Below, in pieces: positions 50,532 to 58,670 of a DNA stretch of 64,000 bases. Position numbers and translations under genes: made by a program. Location: contig NZ_JAQQKV010000002.1 in assembly GCF_028550435.1 (NCBI RefSeq), forward strand, positions 248,001 through 312,000. Direction: 5' to 3'. A model generated the notes under the pieces. The model was not told where the DNA came from. It saw only the letters and a program-made list of their open reading frames with translations, and ran no database searches. Each line of letters begins with the position of its first letter. Positions within the stretch are counted from its first letter, which is position 1. This DNA comes from Asticcacaulis machinosus (GTDB lineage: Bacteria > Pseudomonadota > Alphaproteobacteria > Caulobacterales > Caulobacteraceae).

Positions 50532-51656
50532 TTATACAGCGGTATACAAAGCATCCATCAGCCGCACCGGGCGCGGGTCACCGATCAGGTAGTTAGACTG
50601 CCGGTTCATGGCATAGGATGCCGACAGCTTCTTATCGGGGTCAGCCATCAGCATCGACCCGCCATTACCAGAATGGCCGACGGCGCGCTCATTCTTGCCA
50701 TAGATCAGGATGTTCTTGTTGCGCAGGAACCCCGCCCCCCACGACAGCCTATAGGGCAGGACGCGGTCGGGGCCATAGACGCGCTCGCGCAGAGCCTGCC
50801 CCAGCGCGCTCAAGGATATTACCCGATCACCGCCGATAAACCCACCCGTGGCGATGATGTTCATATATTTGGCCAGGGCCTCAGCCGTGGCATGGCCATT
50901 GGCCGCCGGCATCTCAAGTGAGCGCCATTCGGATGACCCACGACCGCCGGGGAAGGCGCCCTTATTCAGGAAGGCAGCTTTCTTGATGTCATCGACCTCA
51001 CCGAAATTGGGCACGGCTGAGGGTTTTTGCAGTTCAGTGATCCGGCCGAACTCACTTTCCGGTGTGCCAATAAAGAGATCAAGGCCGTATTTTGTGGCGA
51101 TATCTTCACGCAGCGCGGTACCGAGTGTACGACCATCAACGCGGCGGAATAGCTCACCCAGCACAAAGCCGGTCGTATAGGGATGATAGCCGGAGCCTTC
51201 ACCCGGCGTCCACAGCGGGGCCTGCGCACAGATCGCCTCCAGCACCGCCGGAATATCGAACCACAGTTCCGGCGCACGCGGCGGATCAAAACCTGGAATC
51301 CCGCCTTGGTGCGAGATCAGTTGCCCCAAGGTGATGGTCTCTTTACCGTTCTGGCCAAATTCCGGCCAGTAAGAGGCCACCGTCGCCTCATAATCAAGCT
51401 TACCCTGATCGACCAGCCGCGCGATCATCAGCGCGGTGACCGCCTTGGTCGAGGAAAACACCGGCACCAGAGTCTTATCGGTAAACGGCACCTCGCCACC
51501 CCGATCAACCGATCCGGCCCACAGGTCGAGAATAGTTTCCCCGTCCTGCACCACCGTAAAGCGCGCCCCGCGCTCCTGCCCTTCAGCGAAATTAGCAGCA
51601 AAAGCATCCTTGACGGGGCCGAGATGAGCCGCTGCAAACCCGTGAATATCCGTCAT
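50532..51656 (-). CDS. Serine hydrolase, class C beta-lactamase / EstB type
   Basis: The 374-residue protein has the serine-hydrolase fold of EstB and class C beta-lactamases: nucleophile S68 and K71 in FSSTKAVTALM, the tyrosine motif in SGYHPYTTGFVLGEL, and GHSGNGGSMLMADP as the third box (HxG in place of KTG, as in esterases). It has no signal peptide, so it is more likely a cytoplasmic esterase than a lactamase. AAGGGGA sits well before the ATG at 51656. The substrate is unknown. Confidence 0.9.
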   Translation of the reverse strand: MTDIHGFAAAHLGPVKDAFAANFAEGQERGARFTVVQDGETILDLWAGSVDRGGEVPFTDKTLVPVFSSTKAVTALMIARLVDQGKLDYEATVASYWPEFGQNGKETITLGQLISHQGGIPGFDPPRAPELWFDIPAVLEAICAQAPLWTPGEGSGYHPYTTGFVLGELFRRVDGRTLGTALREDIATKYGLDLFIGTPESEFGRITELQKPSAVPNFGEVDDIKKAAFLNKGAFPGGRGSSEWRSLEMPAANGHATAEALAKYMNIIATGGFIGGDRVISLSALGQALRERVYGPDRVLPYRLSWGAGFLRNKNILIYGKNERAVGHSGNGGSMLMADPDKKLSASYAMNRQSNYLIGDPRPVRLMDALYTAV

Positions 51657-51780
51657 GAAATCGTTCCCCTTAACCAACACGATTGTGTTTATCCCGCGTC
51701 GCGGGAAACGGCAATATTGATAAGCCGACGGAATGCGGTTCTAATCACGTTAAATCAGTAGAAATCACGGGAGCTATTTC

Positions 51781-52581
51781 ATGACCAATTTCCATCGGAT
51801 GTTCGGCGCAGCCCTTATGGGTGTCGCTATGGTGAGCGTAAGTGTTCCGGCGGTTGCCGCAGATGCCGCCCTGAAAGCTGCCGTTACCGGATCGTGGCGC
51901 ACACCTGAAAATGCCGCCCGCGACGCTTACCGTCATCCGGAAGCGGCCCTTGCCTTCTGGGGCCTGAAACCCGGCATGACCGTGGTCGATGTCAATCCTG
52001 GCAATAAAGGCTGGTGGACCGAAATTCTGGCCCCTTACGCAAAGGCAACCGGCGGGGCCTATGTGGCGGCCGCACCGAATGTGACGGGCTATTCCGCCGG
52101 TGATCCGGTCGTGGTTGGCACCGTCAAAGCCTATGCCCTGTCGCCCTCGGTCAATGAGGTGCCTGCCGGATCAGCCGACATGGTTCTGGTGGCCCGTATG
52201 TTTCATAACTGGGCCCGTCAGGACGGCACGACCGAAGCCTATATGACGGCGTTCAATACCATGTTGAAGCCAGGCGGGATTTTAGCGGTCGAGCAGCACC
52301 GCGCGCCTGAAGGTTCTGACCCAAAGGCAGGCACCGGCTATGTGCCGGAATCCTATGTAATAGACGCCGCAAAAAAGGCCGGGTTTGAACTGGTCGCCAA
52401 GTCCGAAATCAACGCAAACCCCAAGGACACGCGTGATCATCCGTTTGGCGTCTGGACGCTGAAACCCATCCGCCAGAGTGCCGCCCGCGGGCAGCAACCG
52501 GCGGCGGATTTCGACCGCGCCAAATATGATGCGATTGGTGAATCCGACCGCATGACCTTGAAATTCAAAAAGGTGAAGTGA
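51781..52581 (+). CDS. Exported methyltransferase-like protein (COG4798 type)
   Basis: The 266-residue protein has a signal peptide (MTNFHRMFGAALMGVAMVSVSVPAVAA) and a Rossmann fold like SAM-dependent methyltransferases: VVDVNPGNKGWWTEILAPYA in the motif I position, ADMVLVARMFHNW at motif II and LKPGGILAVEQHRAPEGSDP at motif III. SAM is not expected in the periplasm, so the activity is puzzling. Motif I (DVNPGNKG) differs from the usual ExGxGxG. The C-terminal part contains a basic stretch and ends at KFKKVK. Conserved relatives are known in proteobacteria; the function is not known to me. Confidence 0.82.
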   Translation: MTNFHRMFGAALMGVAMVSVSVPAVAADAALKAAVTGSWRTPENAARDAYRHPEAALAFWGLKPGMTVVDVNPGNKGWWTEILAPYAKATGGAYVAAAPNVTGYSAGDPVVVGTVKAYALSPSVNEVPAGSADMVLVARMFHNWARQDGTTEAYMTAFNTMLKPGGILAVEQHRAPEGSDPKAGTGYVPESYVIDAAKKAGFELVAKSEINANPKDTRDHPFGVWTLKPIRQSAARGQQPAADFDRAKYDAIGESDRMTLKFKKVK

Positions 52582-52695
52582 CCCACACCTGATAAGTTCC
52601 TTACAAACAGGCTGCGCCGGATATTGTGATACCGGCGCACAAGATACGGCTGCTGTGGCGTGTTAGGGTTTGACCTTAACACGCCATCATTTTTA

Positions 52696-52742
52696 ACGCG
52701 CATTTTATCCGAAAACCGCTTCACACTTTTCGGAATGCGCTC
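52696..52742 (+). repeat. Dispersed palindromic repeat, copy C
   Basis: The same unit as 36200-36248, with ACGCGCATTTTATCCGAAAA and CACTTTTCGGAATGCGCTC. It lies between the methyltransferase-like gene and the DUF3597 gene and ends 14 bp before the latter's ATG, overlapping the leader. Confidence 0.85.
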
Positions 52743-52756
52743 CAAGGAGCCGGATC

Positions 52757-53155
52757 ATGGGTATTTTCTCTGCCATCAAGGACGCTATTTTCGGAAAGAA
52801 AAAAGCGGCCACCCCGCCGCCGCAAGCTGTGCCATCCGCTCCGGCGGCTGCCCAACCCGCGCCGACCGTAGCACCCGCGCCCATTGAAGTGCTCGAACCC
52901 GTCGATGTCGAAGCGATCATGGAACAGGCGGCCAAAGACTATGGCCAGCCGTCTAACTGGCGCACCTCGATCGTGGATCTGATGAAGCTGCTTGATCTCG
53001 ATTCCAGCTATTCAGCGCGTAAAGAACTGGCGGAGGAACTGGGTTTCAGTGGGGCTTATGATGGCTCAGCCGATGACAATATCTGGCTGCACAAACAGGT
53101 CATGAAAAAGCTGGCCGAAAATGGCGGCAAGGTGCCGAATGAGTTGAAGGATTAG
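52757..53155 (+). CDS. DUF3597 domain protein
   Basis: The 132-residue protein starts MGIFSAIKDAIFGKKK, continues with a proline- and alanine-rich linker (residues 20-45) and a C-terminal helical domain with NWRTSIVDLMKLLDLDSSYSARKELAEELG, the hallmark of DUF3597. The N-terminal segment may be an amphipathic membrane-binding helix. CAAGGAG lies before the ATG, at the edge of repeat copy C. The function is unknown. Confidence 0.88.
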   Translation: MGIFSAIKDAIFGKKKAATPPPQAVPSAPAAAQPAPTVAPAPIEVLEPVDVEAIMEQAAKDYGQPSNWRTSIVDLMKLLDLDSSYSARKELAEELGFSGAYDGSADDNIWLHKQVMKKLAENGGKVPNELKD

Positions 53156-53163
53156 GGTTTTGC

Positions 53164-53631
53164 TCAAGAAATCATAAGTTTTTGACAGCCTAAAATCTGC
53201 CATTTAAACCCAAGATTAATGTAGCGGCACACTCCTCTGGAGCCACTGTGTCGATCATATCCAGTGTCACTATAATATACATTAGCCCTAAATCTTAACA
53301 GGGAATATCGGGGCGTTTCCACCGAACGCATCAATAGCGGATCACCGTAATAATCTTCAATAATGTCCTTATTCATGTAAGGGATAGCGTTTGAGATATA
53401 TGAACTCCTCCCCGCTTCGCGCGAACAACGATGCTTAAAGTTTTGTTCTCGAAGAAATTTCTTTTCATAGGTTTTACTCATCAGAATACAGTCTGATTTA
53501 GACATTATATCGTGCGCACCCCTCGGCAGGGCCCTCCCGCCAACATATAAAAAAGCAAACAAAGTTATTACTATACAGAAACCTAACGCAGTCTTTGCTG
53601 AAGTGCCTAAAGAGTTCGCCCAGTGCTTCAT
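53164..53631 (-). CDS. Hypothetical small membrane-anchored protein
   Basis: I do not recognise this 155-residue protein. From the ATG at 53631 it has a short N-terminus, a membrane helix (about 11-29, KTALGFCIVITLFAFLYVGG) and a basic outside domain of about 120 residues with four cysteines and several tyrosines. The DNA is AT-rich compared with its neighbours (many AAA, ATA and AAT codons), a sign of recent acquisition. The open frame continues upstream to 53913 through a dispersed repeat and the ahcY terminator, and that part is not coding. The stop is 9 bp from the convergent DUF3597 stop. Confidence 0.5.
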   Translation of the reverse strand: MKHWANSLGTSAKTALGFCIVITLFAFLYVGGRALPRGAHDIMSKSDCILMSKTYEKKFLREQNFKHRCSREAGRSSYISNAIPYMNKDIIEDYYGDPLLMRSVETPRYSLLRFRANVYYSDTGYDRHSGSRGVCRYINLGFKWQILGCQKLMIS

Positions 53632-53632
53632 G

Positions 53633-53774
53633 CCCCCTCCGTCTGCTTCGCAAAGCTCGCATCCACCTCCCCCGTAAACAGGGGAGGAGAAGGTCAGCAT
53701 AATTCCTCCGCCCCTGCAAGCGTAGCGACGCGGGGGAGGTGGCTTTTGAGCGCAGCGAGAAAGACGGAGGGGGC
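53633..53774. repeat. Dispersed repeat with inverted halves (CCCCCTCCGTC family), copy 1
   Basis: Left half CCCCCTCCGTCTGCTTCGC then CCACCTCCCCC; right half GGGGGAGGTGGC then GCAGCGAGAAAGACGGAGGGG, so the unit is a large inverted repeat. The same family recurs at 56090-56254 (CCCCCTCCGTCGCTTCGC, CCACCTCCC). Confidence 0.8.
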
Positions 53775-53782
53775 AATCGGCA

Positions 53783-53814
53783 AACAAAAACCCCAGACCA
53801 TCGGCCTGGGGTTT
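53783..53814 (-). terminator. Terminator after ahcY
   Basis: AAACCCCAG (53788-53796) and CTGGGGTTT (53806-53814) form a perfect 9-bp stem with a 9-base loop. On the minus strand TTGTTTG follows the TTT that closes the stem. It lies 53 bp past the ahcY stop. Confidence 0.85.
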
Positions 53815-53824
53815 CTTATCCTTC

Positions 53825-53868
53825 AATATCGAAAGTACACTGAGCGTCAGCGAAGGACTTTCGATATT
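53825..53868 (-). other. Perfect 12-bp stem-loop overlapping the ahcY stop codon
   Basis: AATATCGAAAGT (53825-53836) and ACTTTCGATATT (53857-53868) are perfect inverted repeats; the latter covers two bases of the TAA stop (53867-53869). The loop holds a small CTGA/TCAG hairpin. It could stabilise the transcript 3' end ahead of the terminator. Confidence 0.6.
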
Positions 53869-55258
53869 AGTATCTATAGTGCTCCGGCTTGAACGGGCCT
53901 TCGACCGGCACATTGATATAATCCGCTTGTTCCTGATTAAGCGTGGTCAGCTTGGCCCCCAGCTTTTCAAGATGCAGCAATGCCACCTTTTCATCCAGCT
54001 TCTTCGGCAGGGTATAGACCTGTTTTGCGTAAGCCTTGTTGTTGGTCCACAGCTCGATCTGAGCCAAAGTCTGATTGGTAAACGACGCCGACATCACAAA
54101 CGACGGGTGGCCGGTGGCGTTGCCGAGGTTAACCAGACGGCCTTCGGACAGAAGGATGATCTTCTTGTTGTCCGGGAATTCAACGTGGTGCACCTGCGGC
54201 TTGATTTCGTCCCACTTGAAATTGCGCAAAGACGCGACCTGAATCTCAGAGTCAAAGTGGCCAATGTTACAGACAATCGCGTTGTGCTTCATGGCGCGCA
54301 TGTGCTCAAGGCGCAGCACGTCCTTGTTGCCGGTGGCGGTGACGAAGATGTCGCCCTGTGAGGCCACTTCCTCAACCGTGCGGACTTCATAGCCTTCCAT
54401 CGCGGCCTGCAGGGCGCAGATTGGATCGACTTCGGTGACAATCACGCGCGCGCCACCGTTACGTAAAGAGGCGGCCGAGCCCTTACCGACATCGCCGTAA
54501 CCAAGCACGACCGCGACCTTACCGGCCAGCATCACATCCGTAGCGCGGCGGATGGCGTCGACCAGCGATTCACGGCAGCCATAAAGGTTGTCGAACTTCG
54601 ACTTGGTGACCGAGTCATTGACGTTGATGGCCGGGAACGGCAGGTCGCCTTTTTGGGCCATCTGATACAGGCGGTGAACGCCGGTGGTGGTTTCTTCCGA
54701 CACGCCGATGATGGCGTCGCGGATGGCCGAATAGAAGCCCGGCTTTTCCTTGAGGTAGCGCTTCATGACCTTATAGAGCGCTTCTTCTTCCTCATTGGTC
54801 GGATTGTCGAGCAGGGTCGCGTCCGCTTCAGCCTTCGGGCCCAGCACGGTCAGAAGCGTCGCATCGCCACCGTCATCGAGGATCAGGTTGGGATACCCCC
54901 CGTCATGCCACTCGAAAATCTTGTGGGCATAGTCCCAGTATTCTTCCAGCGTTTCGCCCTTGATGGCAAATACCGGCGTGCCGCGCTCGGCAATGGCGGC
55001 GGCGGCATGATCCTGAGTCGAGAAGATATTGCACGATGCCCAGCGCACTTCGGCGCCCAGAGCCTGCAAGGTTTCGATCAGCACGCCCGTCTGGATGGTC
55101 ATATGCAGGGAACCGGCAATGCGCGCGCCCTTGAGAACCTGCTTAGGGCCATATTCGGCGCGGGTGGCCATCAGGCCGGGCATTTCGCCTTCGGCAATAT
55201 CCAGTTCCTTACGTCCCCAAGCCGCCAGGCTCAGGTCTTTGACAATAAAATCGCCCAT
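53867..55258 (-). CDS. ahcY: S-adenosylhomocysteine hydrolase
   Basis: AhcY splits S-adenosylhomocysteine, the by-product of methylation, into adenosine and homocysteine. The 463-residue protein has the NAD-binding loop [32 protein letters not shown] with the conserved lysine and asparagine, [17 protein letters not shown] substrate residues ([22 protein letters not shown], in pieces), [18 protein letters not shown] and the C-terminal KPEHYRY. Homocysteine feeds MetE. A perfect 22-bp palindrome lies 68 bp before the ATG and recurs before metE. The gene is on its own between a terminator and exoD. Confidence 0.97.
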   Translation of the reverse strand: MGDFIVKDLSLAAWGRKELDIAEGEMPGLMATRAEYGPKQVLKGARIAGSLHMTIQTGVLIETLQALGAEVRWASCNIFSTQDHAAAAIAERGTPVFAIKGETLEEYWDYAHKIFEWHDGGYPNLILDDGGDATLLTVLGPKAEADATLLDNPTNEEEEALYKVMKRYLKEKPGFYSAIRDAIIGVSEETTTGVHRLYQMAQKGDLPFPAINVNDSVTKSKFDNLYGCRESLVDAIRRATDVMLAGKVAVVLGYGDVGKGSAASLRNGGARVIVTEVDPICALQAAMEGYEVRTVEEVASQGDIFVTATGNKDVLRLEHMRAMKHNAIVCNIGHFDSEIQVASLRNFKWDEIKPQVHHVEFPDNKKIILLSEGRLVNLGNATGHPSFVMSASFTNQTLAQIELWTNNKAYAKQVYTLPKKLDEKVALLHLEKLGAKLTTLNQEQADYINVPVEGPFKPEHYRY

Positions 55259-55325
55259 CGGGTCGGCCTCATGTGGTTACAATCGTTATGGCCTTATAAC
55301 GGGCACGGCAGACCAATGCAATAAA

Positions 55326-55347
55326 CATATAAAGATATCTTTATATG
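55326..55347 (-). promoter_or_regulatory. Perfect 22-bp palindrome upstream of ahcY (shared with metE)
   Basis: The half-site CATATAAAGAT is followed directly by its exact complement ATCTTTATATG. It matches the site before metE (33124-33145) at 20 of 22 bases. It overlaps the stop codon of exoD (55341-55343). The shared site and the SAM-cycle roles of both genes suggest one repressor, such as SahR. Confidence 0.8.
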
Positions 55348-55994
55348 GGCAAATTCTGAACGATCTGTTCAACCCAGCCGACACTGGCCTGATAGGCCCA
55401 GAGCGTGAAATCGATCACATAGTGGGCAAAGTAGTAGACCCACGCCACGGCCCCTGCCGCCACCGCAAGCCCTGCCAGCATAAACAGCCCGTCCCGTTGC
55501 AGTATGGCAAGGCCGGTCAGCACCACCGCCACACCGGGAATGACATTGGCCCCCGGCATGGGCAGCAGCAGAATCAGGGCCAGAACGAGGGTCTGTAAGC
55601 CCAGATACACCATCGCCGGCCCGCGCGTCAGAAACGTCCAGCGGGGCCGTGCCAGATACTCAACCTTGCGCAATACGACTGCGCAGGCCCTGAGCACTTT
55701 GCGGAAATCATCGCCCTTGAAATCCCAACGCTTGACGAAACCCGGCATCCATAGCGCCTTATGATGCAACAGCATCTGGATCGACGGCGGCAGCAGCAAA
55801 AGGCCAAAAATAGTTGAAATACCCGGCACATTGGGGATGCAGATCGGCAGGGCCAGTATGATCAGCAGCAGCCCGATCCCGCGCCCTTCCAGCCGCGCCA
55901 GCAGGTCGCCGACACTGACTCGCTCCCCATCAAGGCCACCCGCCAGTTCATCAATGATTTGAGATGCCGGAATCCGGTGCTGGCCCTTGGGCAT
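55341..55994 (-). CDS. exoD: ExoD-family membrane protein
   Basis: The 217-residue protein fits ExoD, linked to exopolysaccharide production in Sinorhizobium. SQIIDELAGGLDGERVSVGDLLARLEGRGIG leads into several membrane helices (LLLIILALPICIPNVPG, IFGLLLLPPSIQ, then two more after residue 130), with a soluble segment between. The start is the ATG at 55994 with GGGGAA upstream; the frame opens at 56162 in a dispersed repeat and is not coding there. It is about 1.4 kb away from the sugar cluster (57.3 kb onward), separated by bioB. Confidence 0.88.
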   Translation of the reverse strand: MPKGQHRIPASQIIDELAGGLDGERVSVGDLLARLEGRGIGLLLIILALPICIPNVPGISTIFGLLLLPPSIQMLLHHKALWMPGFVKRWDFKGDDFRKVLRACAVVLRKVEYLARPRWTFLTRGPAMVYLGLQTLVLALILLLPMPGANVIPGVAVVLTGLAILQRDGLFMLAGLAVAAGAVAWVYYFAHYVIDFTLWAYQASVGWVEQIVQNLPI

Positions 55995-56089
55995 ATTGTT
56001 CCCCACACTAAGGTTCACAGCAAAGAATAGTCTGGCTGATTTGGCAAGTCGGTTTGACCTTACTCTCCGGTCGCGATAGAGCAAACCAA

Positions 56090-56254
56090 CCTCTCCTCTC
56101 TGTGCCGAAGGCATGGGGAGGGGGACCATCGAGCCCTGCGAGATGGTGGAGGGGGATGGCATCTCAAGGTTTTACGGACTGAACGTCTGGTTTTATCCCC
56201 CTCCGTCGCTTCGCTACGCTCACCGCCACCTCCCATGCTGCGCACAGGGAGGAG
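56090..56254. repeat. Dispersed repeat with inverted halves (CCCCCTCCGTC family), copy 2
   Basis: It begins with CTCTCCTCTCTGTGC and holds GGGGAGGGGGACC and GGTGGAGGGGGAT, then after a spacer CCCCCTCCGTCGCTTCGC, CACCGCCACCTCCC and CAGGGAGGAG. The second half is the counterpart of the left half of copy 1 at 53633. It fills most of the 276 bp between exoD and bioB. Confidence 0.75.
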
Positions 56255-56270
56255 AATAAGGTACTATTCC

Positions 56271-57257
56271 ATGCCCGATACCAGCCCCGGTTTCGCCATT
56301 GTCCGTCATGACTGGTCGAAAGATGAGATCGCCGCCCTGTTCGACCTGCCGTTCATGGAATTGTTGTATCGCGCCGCCACGATCCATCGCCAGAGCTTTG
56401 ATCCATCCGAAGTGCAACTCTCACAGCTTTTGTCGATCAAGACCGGCGGCTGCGCGGAAAACTGCGGTTATTGCTCGCAGTCGGCCAGTTTTAAAACCGG
56501 CCTTAAGGCGTCAAAACTGATGGAGACGGGTGAAGTGTTAGCCGCCGCCAAAGCGGCCCGTGACGGCGGGGCCCAGCGCTTTTGCATGGGCGCGGCCTGG
56601 CGTGATCTGAAAGACCGCGATGTTCCGGCGCTGGCCGACATGATCGGCGGCGTGAAGGCTCTGGGCTTAGAGACCTGCGCCACACTCGGCATGATCACGC
56701 CGGAGCAAGCGAAGGCGCTGAAAGACGCAGGCCTTGATTACTACAACCACAACCTTGATACCTCGCCGGAATATTACGAACAGGTTGTGACCACCCGCAC
56801 CTATCAGGATCGGCTCGATACGCTGGAGGCTGTCAAAAATGTTGGCATGAAAACCTGCTGCGGCGGGATTACCGGCATGGGGGAGGCCCGCGCCGACCGC
56901 GTCTCGTTCCTGCATCAACTGGCGACCATGTCTCATCACCCGGATTCGATCCCGATCAATAATCTGGTGCCGGTTTCGGGCACCCCTCTGGGCGACAAGG
57001 CCCGCAGTGAGGGCGGCATTTCCGGCATCGAGTTCGTGCGCACGATCGCGGTGGCCCGCATCGTCTGCCCGCGCTCTATGGTGCGCCTGTCGGCCGGCCG
57101 GAATGAGATGAGCGAAGAACTTCAGGCCTTAAGTTTCATGGCCGGCGCCAATTCGATCTTTGTCGGCGATCAGTTGCTGACTACGCCCAACCCGGAGCGC
57201 GGCTCGGACGCCCATCTGTTTGCCGAACTGGGCCTTAAACCGATGGCAATGACTTAA
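56271..57257 (+). CDS. bioB: Biotin synthase
   Basis: BioB inserts sulfur into dethiobiotin with two iron-sulfur clusters and SAM. The 328-residue protein has the radical-SAM cysteines C61, C65 and C68 ([12 protein letters not shown]), [12 protein letters not shown], the [13 protein letters not shown] segment, and RLSAGRNEM plus [17 protein letters not shown], the cluster-2 arginine and the C-terminal hallmarks. The ATG at 56271 (MPDTSP) is preferred over the open frame at 56235, which starts within a dispersed repeat. No other bio genes are near. Confidence 0.97.
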   Translation: MPDTSPGFAIVRHDWSKDEIAALFDLPFMELLYRAATIHRQSFDPSEVQLSQLLSIKTGGCAENCGYCSQSASFKTGLKASKLMETGEVLAAAKAARDGGAQRFCMGAAWRDLKDRDVPALADMIGGVKALGLETCATLGMITPEQAKALKDAGLDYYNHNLDTSPEYYEQVVTTRTYQDRLDTLEAVKNVGMKTCCGGITGMGEARADRVSFLHQLATMSHHPDSIPINNLVPVSGTPLGDKARSEGGISGIEFVRTIAVARIVCPRSMVRLSAGRNEMSEELQALSFMAGANSIFVGDQLLTTPNPERGSDAHLFAELGLKPMAMT

Positions 57258-57344
57258 CTATCCACCGCATCGCAGCAAGGGTTTACAGAGCGTAAACACA
57301 TCCGCCCTAAAGTCGTCCCATATCTGCGATAAAACCGGATCAGG

Positions 57345-58670
57345 ATGACCTTGCCCCCCGCCTCGCCCCCAGCCCCGCCCTGCGTAACTGGCCGTCCCTT
57401 AGTGTCCATAATCATGGCCAACTATCGGGGTGGGCGGTTCCTTGAGGCAGCGCTGACCTCGGGACTGTCCCAGACCGTTCGCGATATCGAAATCATCGTT
57501 TCTGATGATGCCTCACCCGATGACAGTGTGGCGGTTATCCGCGCTGTGATGGAGAAAGACGATCGGATCCGGCTGATCGAAGCGCCGCAAAATGGCGGCC
57601 CGGCCAAGGCTCGCAACCGAGCGCTCGATGCCGCCCGCGGGGAGTGGGTTGCCATTGTTGATTCAGATGACTACCAGCACCCGCAGCGGCTGGAGCGGCT
57701 ACTCAAGGCCGCAGACGATCACAATGCCGATCTGGTCGCCGATGACTTGCTGCATTTTCATGATGACGGCAGCCAGCCGATATCCTTCCTGATGCTGGAC
57801 CACGGCCTGACCCAGCCGTTTGAGCTGACGACCGAGTTGTTCATTCGCGCCAATACGGCCCGCAGCGGCTTGCCGACGCTCGGTTATCTCAAGCCGCTCA
57901 TCCGGCGGGCGCGACTGGGGGAGTTGCGCTACGACACCGGCCTTAAGGTCGCCGAAGACTACGATCTGGTCGTGCGATTGCTGGCGGGCGGGGCCAAGGG
58001 CTATGTCGTGCCCGATCCGACCTATCTGTATCGCCGTCATGGCGGTTCGATCTCGCACCGTATGTCCGAGACGATCCTCAGCGACATGATCGATAATCAT
58101 CACCGCTTTGCCGCTGAGTGTGGCCCGCACCCAGCGCCGGTGCAAACTGCGCTTACGGCCCGTCTGAAAGGCATGGAAACCGATCTGGCCTATGAGCGGT
58201 TAGTGGCCGCCATCAAGGCAAAGCGGCTCACAGAAGCGGTTGGCATACTCACCAAATCCCCCGCCCTGATCAAAAATCTTTACCGCTCATTCTGTGAACG
58301 CAAAAGTCGTCAGGTCGCACCTGCCCCTGCCGTTTCAGCGGCCGCTATATCCGCCAGCGCCCTCATCCTCAGCGATAAAGCCCCCGACGCAGATTCCCTC
58401 ACTAGCCTTAAGGCTATTGCCAGCCAGCGGGGGGCTGATAATGTCATCCTTAAGACTGTGCCTGAAGGTTTTTTGACGGAGCCATCATTGACAGACCCGG
58501 CCAGATACCGCGAACTGTGGGCGATAACGGCGCCTCTGGGCGATCGTGAAACCCTGATGACCATTTGCGACGGCTACGCCTCTGTCAATGCGGCAGGCTA
58601 CTTACCCTGCAATCCCGTCTGGCCCTGCAACCCTGTCAGGGACGAAATCGAAGAAAGAGGGCAGTCATGA
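57345..58670 (+). CDS. Family 2 glycosyltransferase (ExoO-like)
   Basis: The 441-residue protein has an N-terminal GT-A domain: VSIIMANYRGGRFLEAALTS, IIVSDDASPDDS, GGPAKARNRALDAARGEWVAIVDSDDY with the DxD-type metal motif, and GLKVAEDYDLVVRLLAGG near the acceptor site. After about residue 270 it runs into a helical C-terminal region that is alanine-rich and without known motifs. The last gene in the window (63410) shares LGYLKPLIRR and EDYDL motifs, so the two are related. Its stop overlaps the next ATG (ATGA). Cytoplasmic, in a polysaccharide cluster. Confidence 0.9.
   Translation: MTLPPASPPAPPCVTGRPLVSIIMANYRGGRFLEAALTSGLSQTVRDIEIIVSDDASPDDSVAVIRAVMEKDDRIRLIEAPQNGGPAKARNRALDAARGEWVAIVDSDDYQHPQRLERLLKAADDHNADLVADDLLHFHDDGSQPISFLMLDHGLTQPFELTTELFIRANTARSGLPTLGYLKPLIRRARLGELRYDTGLKVAEDYDLVVRLLAGGAKGYVVPDPTYLYRRHGGSISHRMSETILSDMIDNHHRFAAECGPHPAPVQTALTARLKGMETDLAYERLVAAIKAKRLTEAVGILTKSPALIKNLYRSFCERKSRQVAPAPAVSAAAISASALILSDKAPDADSLTSLKAIASQRGADNVILKTVPEGFLTEPSLTDPARYRELWAITAPLGDRETLMTICDGYASVNAAGYLPCNPVWPCNPVRDEIEERGQS

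Noticed and set aside
50532..51656. Beta-lactamase resistance gene
   Set aside because: No signal peptide and the third box is HSG rather than KTG; an EstB-type esterase is more likely.
53632..53913. N-terminal 94 residues of the open frame ending at 53164
   Set aside because: Formed by a dispersed repeat and the ahcY terminator; its sequence is proline/arginine-rich noise.
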